A program made the position numbers and the translations under genes. Positions 50,201 to 61,200 of a stretch of DNA of 64,000 bases are shown piece after piece. The notes below the pieces were generated by a model. It had not been told where the DNA came from. It was given only the letters and a program-made list of their open reading frames with translations, and searched no databases. Origin of the DNA: Tribonema minus (Eukaryota; Sar; Xanthophyceae; Tribonematales; Tribonemataceae); assembly GCA_017506865.1 (NCBI GenBank), contig JAFCMP010000071.1, positions 186,001-250,000 on the forward strand, written 5' to 3'. The first letter of the stretch is position 1. Each line of letters opens with the position of its first letter.

Positions 50201-50740
50201 ATGTTGAAACTGCACAAGGCGGAGCTGCTCGGAGTCGTACTTCCATGGTACCTTGCAGTTGCAGATGCAAACCTGGTGAGGGGGCACGCGTCACAGCTGT
50301 TGTGTCCGTTGATTCAAGCAAAGGTTGATTGACGAATCAAACAGCTTTCTTGCCGATAATGAACATTGCCACTGTGGTATTGATAGTATACTATCTATCT
50401 AGTATGTCATACTTGCGTCATAAAGTCTCATTTGCAATCTGATTCGATGGCGTTCCATGCAGTCTGGCTAATGTGTGAAATTCAATGTTGACTGCATGCA
50501 GACACTGTGTAGCATCACCACATCCTTTGATTTGTAGGTGTGTCGCTTGTGCTTTTGCTGAAAATTAACTCTTTCAGGCAAGACATAGCTGGTCATCTCA
50601 TCTCGTGTGCAATCCTTCCCTGCCTCCCGTCGCGCAGTTCACCAGTCAGCAGGCGTTGCTGGAAGCCATGGTGCAAGATTTGTTGTACTGGACCGCTGAG
50701 CAGGAGATTCGCATCGACATGCGCCTGCTACCAAGTCATG
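47272..50740 (+). CDS. Unrecognised multi-exon gene, incomplete and possibly damaged
   Basis: Several exon-like segments on the plus strand, none with a family I recognise. 47272-47440 follows a CAG acceptor and contains ATGGCGGACCTGGTCGAG (MADLVERLINRFG). About 47470-47715 reads LGQLLVNYICTWKLHLG and DAKQRFLMECLICCVQGEG. About 48440-48560 reads RRRLAITYWALFKALRAHI. 49134-49453 has a good acceptor and reads RAVRDLAELVTTYAGNNL, LKILDICETVRHLPDG. 50201-50275 reads MLKLHKAELLGVVLPWYL between a CAG acceptor and a GTGAGG donor. 50638-~50735 reads QQALLEAMVQDLLYWTAEQE. The composition suggests a helical-repeat protein. I could not join the pieces in one consistent phase: there are a stop codon between the first two segments and unresolved junctions at about 48210-48440 and near 49453-49562. 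It could be one decayed gene or two neighbours. The 3' end meets the NTPase fragment. Confidence 0.4.
49762..49840 (+). repeat. Diverged ~40-bp tandem repeat, two copies
   Basis: The string atgtcctattagc recurs at 49784 and 49824, with similar ctact..tagca sequence before each copy. It lies in the non-coding stretch 49600-50200, which otherwise shows nothing. Confidence 0.6.
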
Positions 50741-51069
50741 GACATCGGTTGCTACGCTGCAGTGTGCTCTGCTCAAAATTTTCAGGCAGCTCGACGAGGA
50801 CGGCAGGCATATCTTCATATTGGTTGATGAGATTCAGCACTTCTTCAACGACGACGTGTCTGAGCGTCTGAGGTTGGGCTATCGTGCCCGCCAATTTTTC
50901 AAGGCCCTGGTGTCGCCGTCGCAGCGACGGAACCGGGTCGCGGTTGCCGTCACAGGGAGCAGCATGATTCAGGCTTGGATGGGCTTCAGCGAGGCTTCTC
51001 CTAATGGACACACATTGGCGGGGGCTCGGCGCACGTTGACCATCCCTGTGAATACAAACCCAGCAGTTG
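50741..51069 (+). pseudogene. P-loop NTPase fragment, left arm of an inverted pair (fossil)
   Basis: Encodes part of an AAA/STAND-like ATPase core: a Walker B-type segment (IFILVDEIQHFF) and a sensor-1-like VAVTGSSM about 50 residues later. No Walker A is visible in the arm. It is a broken piece, not a gene. The family could be a transposon-linked or effector-type NTPase of the kind seen in algae and protists; I cannot decide. Its mirror copy lies at 51123-51452. Confidence 0.6.
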
Positions 51070-51076
51070 CGTCTAC

Positions 51077-51106
51077 GCAGCTGCGCAGTCTCACCTGCGC
51101 AGCTGC
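51077..51106. repeat. Perfect 12-bp hairpin at the centre of the palindrome
   Basis: gcagctgcgcag and its exact complement ctgcgcagctgc are separated by a 6-base loop (tctcac). It lies in the ~53-bp spacer between the two NTPase arms. Confidence 0.9.
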
Positions 51107-51122
51107 ATGATTGTCATGTCCG

Positions 51123-51452
51123 CGACTGCTGGGTTTGTATTCACAGGGACGGTCAAGGTGCACCGAGCCCCCCGCCAATGTGTGTCCATTAGGAGTAGCC
51201 TCGCTGAAGCCCATCCAGGCCTCAACCATGCTGCTCCTGTGACGGCAACCTTGACCCCGGTGCCGTCGCCGCGACGGCGACACCAGGGCCTTGAAGAAGC
51301 TGGCGGGTGAACGATAGCCCAGCCTCAGACGCTCGGACGGGTCGTCGTTGAAGAAGCGCTGAATCTCATCGTTCAGTATAAAGACATGCCTGCCGTCCCA
51401 GTCGAGCTGCTTGAAAATTTTGAGCAGAGCACACAGCGTAGTAACCGATGTG
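51123..51452 (-). pseudogene. P-loop NTPase fragment, right arm of an inverted pair (fossil)
   Basis: Minus-strand counterpart of 50741-51069, about 85-90% identical by eye, with the same DEIQ and SERLRLGY segments. Readable sequence extends to about 51598 on the minus strand, beyond the paired part, so this arm keeps more of the original upstream sequence. It also looks broken. Confidence 0.6.
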
Positions 51453-52208
51453 CAGACTTGGATAGGCGCAACCTGATTGTCATAGACGCCATCCCAAACA
51501 CAGTGCTGCTGCGAACTGTTCAAGTATCTTAAAAACGCGGCAGAAATGAAATGTGCCGGCAGCAGCATCAAACAATAAGCAGAAAGTGCCAGCAGCAAAC
51601 AACAAGCAACAGCATGAAGTGAACTTGAGTTCCTTAGAAATCATGAATCAATTTTGTGATCACCAGCAAGTGGCAATGTGTCATGTGACTGCAAGGAAAC
51701 CGCAAGAAGCAAAGTGAAAACTGCCAAAGGCTTTTCAGCAGTGGCAAACTCTGCGTTCATCACCAGGGCAATGAACTCTGTCGTAGTGCCTGCCAGGAAC
51801 AAGTGCGACTTTGGGTGGTCAAACCGTTCAGCTTAGTGTGGCGATGCCTGCATGTGAGAAGATGCACTCAGAAGCAGCCGAAGTGGCTTGAATGGCAAAG
51901 CACTTGAGCACGGCAGAGGGGGGGGGGTATACACGTCACGTGTGCTTTGAAGGCCTTTGCCCACGGGCGGAGCACTGACCCTAAAGCCCTAGCCCCCCCT
52001 AGTAAGTCCAAACCCTAGACCTAGGACCCGCTAGCAGCCTCCCAGGCTGCCGGTGAAAGGGCAATGATCGCGCACAGGTAGAGTCACAAAACTGTGTACT
52101 GTACTTCAGAGCCAGAGCACGAAGCTCCTGGTGGCGGGTGCGAGGAAAGTGCTGGCTGCCAGCAGCTTGCCTAGGGCAAGCTGACCTGGGTGGCCTGGCC
52201 CTTCTGCA
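51453..52208. other. Intergenic, upstream of the myosin gene
   Basis: Apart from the minus-strand extension of the NTPase fragment (to ~51598) I see no coding sequence. Short telomere-like strings occur at about 51980-52022. It should include the myosin promoter; no TATA box was confidently placed. Confidence 0.5.
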
Positions 52209-55200
52209 ATGGAATGCAATGCGGCCGTGTGGGTTCGCGATGGCTCCCAAACTTGGCAGCAGGGGACAGTTGTGAGCAGCAAGCAGGACGATGGTGACAC
52301 TAGGCTCGTCACGGTGAGTAAAATAACTCTGATGAAGTGCTTACGAAATTCGTTTGCTGTTTGTTGGCTCAATGATCCACCACAGCGGTGCTGATGGTCA
52401 AGTTCGGCTCTCTCGGTAAGTGTTGATGGACAAGCACGGGGTTCTTTGGCAACGAGAGGATGTTGTGTTGCCAACTATGCAGCAGATTGTGGCATCATTG
52501 GTTCTGGCGCTGTCGCATCGCATGCCTCGGCGTGGCTGTCGGCGAACGCGGCGGAAGAGCTGTCAACGAAATGACAGTTGCGACATTATTTGCGTCAACA
52601 TCACCGTGCTGAAACATTGCCCCCACATTTTCCTCAGGTGCGCTACGATGGCAACGGCGAGGAAGCGAGCTATCGGCTGACTGCTGCGGAGGCGGACGAG
52701 GGAGAAGGGACAAAGCACATCAAGCTACGGAATGTCAAGGGGCAGGCCAGCGTGGAGGAGGGAGCCGCTGTGGACGATCTCATCGTGCTAACCCACCTGC
52801 ACGAGCCAGCAATACTGTTCACCCTGGAAGAGCGCTACGGTCAGGACATCATCTACACGTACACCGGCCCCATCTTGCTGGCGATCAACCCGTTCTGGCG
52901 TGTCCCGCTGTACAGCAACAAGATCCTGGAGCAGTACCGTAGAGATGGCCTCAACAAGACCTTTGACCCGGATTTCCAGAGCAACCTGCCACCGCATGTG
53001 TACGCCACGGCTGACAATGCATACCGCCTCATGACCAACCCAACCAGCGAACGGCAGAAGCGCAACCAGTCCATTCTTGTCAGTGGCGAGTCAGGTACAT
53101 CTGCTGTGAAAGGCCACGCTGCCATTTGAGAAAGCACTGAGCACAGGGATGAGTCTGTAAATTTATCGGCAGTTTAGGTCATCATATATGTTGGTGGAAG
53201 CAAGTGGACTATAATGATCCAAATAATCAACAACCACTGGACTCCCCAAGGAGTTGCGTCTGATGCAAACCAGAGCAGGATCTAGTTCTCTGATGAGAGG
53301 CTTTCATAGCCAAGGTCAACACTAGCTTTGCAACAGCTGTAGTGAGCACTCATTTGCACCACTGCAAGCACAAATTACCCGCATTGCTGACATTGCGGAA
53401 GCTTTGGATTGTGCCAGGTTGACATGGCTCTGCACACGCCACTACATCAGGTGACATGATTGAGAACAATATGTACTCACGATGATGTGATGCCACAGCG
53501 GTCCAAACCTGTCATTTCTGACAATTCCGGAGGCTTTTTGAGACCCTTACTTTGCCGCCTTTTTGCTGGCATTGTTGCTTTCAATAACCAAACAGAACCG
53601 GTGTTGCATTTGTGTATGCCTTGCAGGCGCCGGCAAGACTGAGACCACCAAGATCATCATGCGCTATCTGGCAATTCTGGGCGGCCACGATTCACAGGCT
53701 CTGCTGGAGGGCGACTCATCGATTGTCAGCATCGAGCAGCAGGTGCTGCAGTCCAACCCAATTCTGGAGGCCTTTGGCAATGCGCGGACTGTGCGCAACG
53801 ACAACTCCTCTCGCTTTGGCAAGTTCATTGAGATTGACTTCGACAAGGAGGGCTTTCTCATCGGTGCTGCCATTCGCACATTCCTGCTTGAGAAAATCCG
53901 GCTGGTTCACACTAGCGAACAGGAGCGCAACTTCCACATATTCTACCAGATGCTGGCGGGAGCTACGCCAGAGCACCGTGCGTCGTGGCGGCTCAGCCCT
54001 GACCCGCGCCTGTACCACTACATCAACCAGAGCAACTGCTACACAAGGCGAGATGGCGTGCGGGATGCGGATCTGTGGGGGGAGCTACAGCAAGCTATGC
54101 TGGTGATGGGGTTATCTGAGGAGGAGATGGAGAGCGTGTTCAGGTATGAGGCGCCACAAATGACGCAGTGGAGTTTTGCTCCAGAAATTTCTCAGTGAAG
54201 TGTGGGCGATACAGGCTTACCAGTATTTCTACTGTTAGTGTGTTGTTTGCAATGGTTTTTTGAAAGCAGTACACAAATGCAAACGGCCACGATCCAGAGT
54301 CTGTTGACTTTCTCTAGAACCACAGACAGTCGTAACACTCTGCATCTGTGCAAGTTCTTTACAAAAACTGCACCAACGCAACGCTCAAATCAGAGACTGG
54401 GGAATCAGATGGCAGAACCTCAAACCCGTACTTGAAGGGATGCTATCAGAGCATAGTTGATGGGCATTGAGACCTCATCCATGCTGAGTGCCAGCAGACA
54501 AGCATCAGCAGCAACCATCACGCTGCAAAACAAGAGGGACCCGGTGCTGTTGCTGGCCCTGCAAGGTCAGCTCCACATTTGGGGTTAAAAGCATAATACG
54601 CCCCGCTATTGCCTGCATATTATTGCCATTTGGCCTGCACACCGTTGCTGGTTGACAATAAGCCAGTTTGTTAACAGCTATTGCTGCTTTATGTATTTGT
54701 TGTAAATATGTACATAATGCATGCCTGTAATATTCCTAGCATCAAGGTTGTTGCAAACACAACGTTTGTGCCATAGGTGAGTATGGATACATAATCACCA
54801 CACATTTTGACAATGGCCAACATCATGTCCATGAGTACTTACTCAGTAGAAGTTCATTGGAAAGTTGTCAGGTGTGCTTGACTGAAGGTTGGCATGACTT
54901 GACAGTGTGTTTGTCACCCCTTCTTGTCTAAAAATAAGCCTGCTCATGCCGCTACATTGTGTTGCATTCCACAAGTGATGACCTGACCATCACTCAAATG
55001 ATGTGCTATAAGAAATACGCAGGCACCTGTGCTTTTCACTGGCTGGCAGCACAGTGAGCATCCTAAAGACGATCTAACTTCCCAGCAAATTACACACGTG
55101 CCGCAGCACGTGTGCCCTTGATTGGGCTTGCCTGAGGCTTCTGTTTCAAAACACTTCAGGTTGGACTAAAAAAAACTGACGGAGGTTGTAACAAAAGAGT

Positions 55201-58200
55201 GCTTTCATATAGCAGTTGTGCGTCTTGCCACAAGCAGCACGTTCGTTCAATGATGAAGTGAGAAACGTTATCCACCTTTTGAAAGATACAACTTGTGAGA
55301 GCTTAAAAACAATCAGCATAGTCACTATGTTGGTCAAGATCCTCACTGCAGGCCAAAGCTGTAATTTTCATCTGTGCATCAGTGCACTATGCCTGCTGGC
55401 AGGGTGTCGTCACGCGGCTGAAGCTTTGCCTGTTGCTACAACGCCTCAGTTCACCTGCCCCTTGTCAGCTATAATGCTGGCAATCCTTTCTTGACGGCTG
55501 CCAGCTATGTATAGACCCTGACAAGTCTTGATACACGTGAGACTCTGTGCAATAAGCGCAATTTCAAACACTTGTGAAGCTGGAAGCAGCCAGCCTGTCC
55601 CTTGTGCCCAGGTTTGCACTGCACGTGTGCAACATTAGCACATTTGAAGTGTTACAAACTGTTGCTGAATGGCACGTCAACTCATTTCGGCATGACGCTG
55701 CTGCGTCAATGGTAGATCTCTATGTTGTCAGGTCAGCTCGAAATTCACAAATCATCATCATTGTGTGCAATGTTTGCGCTATGGACGCCGTGCAGGTGTG
55801 TGGCAGGCGTCCTCAATTGCGGCAACCTGGACTACGCAGACGCTCACACCTCCAAAACGGACGAGCTGATGGGCCTGCTGCAGGAGGAGACGCGCTCATT
55901 TGCAGCGGCGACGGCGGAGCTGTGGTGTGTGGCCATGGAGGACTTGGTGTCGGCCATGACATCACGCACAGTACGCGCCGGGCACGAGAAGTTCACCGTC
56001 TATCTCGACGCCAACAAGTGCCGCCACTCACGCGACGCACTGTGCAAGGCGGTGTACAGCGGCGTCTTTGACTGGCTTGTGGCCAAGGTCAATGAGACCA
56101 TCGACAAGCAGCGGGGGGGGACTGGCGGCGGCAGCAGTCCCACAGGAACCAACCTTTTCAACTGGAGCTCGAGCAGCCCCAGATCTAGTCCAAAGGCGCT
56201 CGGTACCACCAGCAACATGTTCATCGGCCTGCTGGACATCTTCGGCTTTGAGTCATTCCACCACAACTACTACGAGCAGTTTCTCATCAACTACGCCAAC
56301 GAGAAGCTCCAACAGCAGTTCAACCACTTTGTCTTTGAGATGGAGCAGGAGGAGTACAAGCGGGAGGGCATCAAGTGGGACTTTGTGGAGTTCCCCGACA
56401 ACAAGGACTCCATCGAACTCATCGAGGCACGACCGGCTGGCGTCCTCTGCCTGCTGGATGAGCAGTGCATTGTGCCCAAGGCCACAGACCAGACCTTCGC
56501 TGGCAACCTCTACAAGCACCTCTCGTCGCACCCGCGCTTCAAGAGCGGCCATGACCTGCGGGTGGACTACAAGTTCATGGTGCAGCACTATGCCGGCGAC
56601 ATCACGTACGAGACGGAGGGATTCCTGGAGAAGAACCGCGACACGCTCCATTCTGAGGGCATCGACCTGCTCAACTCCAGCAGCAGCCCACTGCTGACCG
56701 CTCTAGGCTCCAGTGTGCGTGCGGAGGCCAGCACGCCGTTAGCGCGCAAGGGCGGCAGCAGCGGTGGTGCGCAGCGTGGCGGAGCCATTTCCAGCACGAG
56801 TGTCGGCGCGCAGTTCAAAAACCAACTCAACAGTCTGCTGAGCGTCATCGACGACACTCACCCGCACTACGTGCGCTGCCTCAAGCCCAACGACCGCAAT
56901 GTGCGCAGCTGCTTTGACGTAGGCCGCATCACAGCTCAGCTTGCCAATGGAGGAGTGCTGGCAGCGGTCCACGTGGCGCGTGCTGGCTTCCCAGTGCGCA
57001 TGCAGCATGGCGAGTTCATCTCGCGCTACAGCGTGCTATCGCGCACCATGGTCGCCAAGGCATGGGCGGCGGCGCGGCGAGGCAGCAACGTCAAGGCGGA
57101 GCAGGAGCGGGAGGTCTGCAGGGCGCTCATACTGGACTGCCTAGCGCTCATGAGCGGCAGCGCCAATGTACAGACGCTGAAGGACGCCAAGGCGGCTGCT
57201 GGCCGTGACCCTTCGTACCTCAAGAAGGGCAGCTTCAGGGACATCTGCAGCGCCAGCGGCGTGCAGGTGGGCATCATGCTTCATTGCATCTATGCTTTCA
57301 GCAGCTTACAGTGACATTGTGACATTGTGGTATCTGCTGGAACGCGGAGTCATCAGTAGTGCCACTGTGGCAAATTTTACCCAACGTGGCAGCTGCTTGA
57401 CGTTACTTTGTGGCAGTCTGCGGTGGCCAGCAAGTTTTTCTTGTGCAGCCATCCTGCCTTCTGCATAGCAGGAGGCTATCCATTCAAGTTGTGGCATGTG
57501 CTCACAGACATATACTGCCTCATCGGTGTGATGCAGATGGGGAGCACCAAGGTGTTCTTCAGGCAGTCGGCCTTCAACCGCGCGGAGAAGGGACGCACCC
57601 TGTTCCTGGGCGAGAGCTGCACCAAGATACAGACGGCATATAGGGGGTATTCCAAGCGGAGGGCGTACGTCATTGCGCGCTCTGTAATCACAGTACTTCA
57701 GGCACATGCACGCGGGCGCGCTACGCGCCGCTGGTACCAGGCGACGAGGCGGCTGAATGCTGCGGTCAAGCTCCAAGCATTCGTGCGCTCGCGAGTTCGG
57801 CAGCGGCGCTACGCGCGCCTGCGTGTCGCAGCACTGGTGGTGCAGACATTTGTCAGGTGCCGCTTGGCGTGCCGCGCATACGACCGGAAGCGGCTGCGGA
57901 CCATCGTCTTGCAGTGCCAATGGCGGCGGAAGGTGGCAAGGCAGGAGCTGCTGCTGCTTAAGCGTGAGGCTGCCAAGGTGTCGGCGCTGCAGGCGCAGAT
58001 AGAGGCCTTTGAGAAACGCTTCAGGGTGAGATGGAAATGGCAGATGAATGCTCGTGTATCCTTCACGACTTGGGCAAGGCAGCGAACCTTTGAGTTCCGT
58101 GTTGCTGATGAGGAGTGGCACGCTCTATGTACCTGCACGTGAATGACATAATATCACTAGGCACCCGTCTGTATCGTGATTGCAACTTTGAGTCACTGCA

Positions 58201-61200
58201 ATGTGGCTTACCTGATGTGCTGGGCTGTTGTGCTAGTGTGATGTCGTGCTCTGCGCAAATAATGAGAGAGTGGTTTTGCAGTTAGTTTGCTGCATTTTGA
58301 TAATGATGTTTTAAAGTGGGATGACCTGTGTTGGCGTTGCATGTGCCGTTGCACGGGAGCATGAAGTATCAGCACTAGTGTATGTCCGCTTGCAAGTCTC
58401 GCAAGCTCGCATTCTGAATGTCCCCTACATGAGTGTGGTCTGCCACTTTTTTTAGCTTGCACCTTTGTGCCTGACCAGTGTACTCGCCACTCGCTGTCAC
58501 ACACCGCAGGAAAAGGAAGAGGAGATGCGGCGGCAGCAGGAGGAGGCGATTGCGAAGGCATTGGCAGACGCTGAAGCTGCTGCGAAGGCTGCAGCTGCAG
58601 CAGCCGCCGCAAAGGCTGCATTGGAAGCTGAGGAGGAACGCAAGCGATTGGCAGCGGAAGTGGAGGCGAAGCGACTGAAGGACTTGGCAGACGCGGAGGC
58701 ACAGCGAGTCAGGGAGGCGATTGAGGCGGAGGCAGTCAAAGCCCGAGCGCAGGCAGAGGCGGAAGCTGCTGAGGCTAGAGCGCTAGCAGAAGCAGAAGCA
58801 GCCAAAGCTAGAGCTGCCGCAGAGGCGGAGGCCGCAGCCATTAGGGCAGCTGCAGCTGAGGAGGCGGAGAAGGTCAGGGCAGCTGCGGCAGCAGAGCTGG
58901 CCAGGGAGCGGGCTGCTGCTGATGAGCTCAGGGCATTACTGGCAGCGCAAGAGGCAATGCGGAAGCAGGTGCGATGGGCGAATGTTGCCATCATGTGTGT
59001 CAAGTATATTACCTGTGTCTGTTTGCAGTCACACCATGGTGTTACACAGTGGAAAGCATATGACAGTAGGTATGTGTCATCTGCAACTTGGCCTGGAAGC
59101 ATTGATGTGAAGTCAGCTTAAAAGCATGTCTTTGAACGCCAGAAAACTGGCATTTGTAGGATATGCATCGCTTGCCTGAAATGTGTAACCTTAGCCCAGC
59201 ACCAACCGCTGGTGTATGAAGCTTGTATTGGCAGCTGCTGTTACAGAGAGGTGTTGGAAGGTGTGGTGCAAACACCTGCAGGAACCACACCAATGTATCG
59301 CCCATCCCACCCCTCCACGCTGGCCAGAAGTGCGACAGCAGCTGTAGTTGCTATTGCCAATCGCCTGTTTGAAGTTCTAGTGTCAAACGGCATGCACAGC
59401 CTACAGAGCTGCCGTTTACCGCCAGCTGCAAGCGCTGGCTTTGCAAGTCCACTGGGCGTGCAGCGCATCATTTCAGCAGTCAACCTGACATGTGTCACAT
59501 CTGCTATGCTGAATTATATTGCATCATAGCGCTGCTGGACCACATTGCACTGTTCACCGACCATGACTCTTTGCTCCATGATGTTGTCCATGCAGCTGGC
59601 TGAGGAGCAGGCCGAAACCGCCAGACTTGAAGCCATGCGAGCGGCCACTTTCAATGAGGAAATTCTTCGGCAAGAGGCTGCGCGGCAGCACGCCCTCCGG
59701 CACATGGAGTCTGACAGGCACGAGGACGGCCGCATGGACCCACCACGACCTGACATGTCCCGTTACGACCACGCTGCGGCCATGCGTGTGGAGGCTGCGT
59801 TGCGCTCTAGCCGTTCATCCTTCACAGAACACACAGGGTCGATGTCCAGCGCGTGGACACCTCCGCCCAATGCCTATACGCCTACAAAGCAGGTACCGGA
59901 TGGGTGTATATGTGAAATGTTAGAAAAATTGTTCTCAACAGCACGCACGGCCATGTTGTGTATGTATTCCATGCGTTCAGGAAGCGGCAGCAAGAATTGC
60001 AATGTGCAAATATCCATGCTTGCAATTACCTGATGTGCATGGGATGGCGTTGAGTATTAATGTGCTCGTGTCATACACGCAAAAGTTTTCTGATGCAAGT
60101 ATGTATCACTTGTGATCTTGTCGCGCTCGTGCAGTCTCAGTTTGAATGTATGTTTGATTTGCCCTTTGTCGCAACGCTTGCAAACTGCGCGAGCACCATT
60201 GGCATAGCATAAATTAAAACCGTGTGACTCATGCAACCGGTAGTAATGTAAAAATATGCCGGACGTGATTGAAAATGTACATTTATACAGTGGAGTCGTG
60301 CATCGTGCCTCACAGAACATGCGGGGACTCGATGCTCACCATGATCAGCAGCGGCGGCCCATGGGTCTCTCCATCCCGGATGACGAGCATGAGTACGGCT
60401 ATCCACCGAGTGCTGGCTACGCTGCCAGCAATTATGCACCCAGCATGTACACACCTAGTGTTATGGATGCAATGGACTCTCCGCGGTCTGTGTATCCGGA
60501 ATCCAACTTCGGAGACGGTTTCCTCGATGAAGATGGTAAGGCATGAAATTGGCTGATGTAGGCACATTTGCATGTTAGCTTGTTTGGCATTCTTCAACAT
60601 CACTGCCCAGGTATGCTGATTGGTTGAAAACAATGATCACGGCAAGACGCGATGATAGGCCTAAGTAGGTTTCTGGAAATCGACTCATCTGCCTGCCTAC
60701 GTTTGTATGATTGATGTTCACAACAGTCTTATTCTGGCCTGGTCGGCATATGACAGTAATGGTGATTACATTGCCTTAACTTAAATCCAGGTGTATGATG
60801 GCAAACATGTACATTCCACGAGTGAACGACAATGCATCAGCATCCGTTTGCGCTGTGAGCGCACATCATAAACAGCGCCTCGACCTGCTCGGCATAAATC
60901 TGGGCATGGTAACCACAGCACGAAGTTGTAACATGGCTAATGTAACATGGCTAATTGTGCTGACTCTTGCCGTACAGCCATGAGCCACTTACAAAGCCCC
61001 ATCAGTACCTACCAGTGGCATCACTGTTATGTGGCCATCATGTGAGACAGCCACTGCAAAGCGGATCTGATACTGCCCAGTCTGCGAGGTTCCAGGCTTG
61101 TTAACTTGTTGCAAGCCGTCTGTAATAGCTTACCTCCAATTCAATGCCATGCTTACACTCCAATGCCGTTGCAATTCTTCTAACGCTGTGGGTAGCGCCC

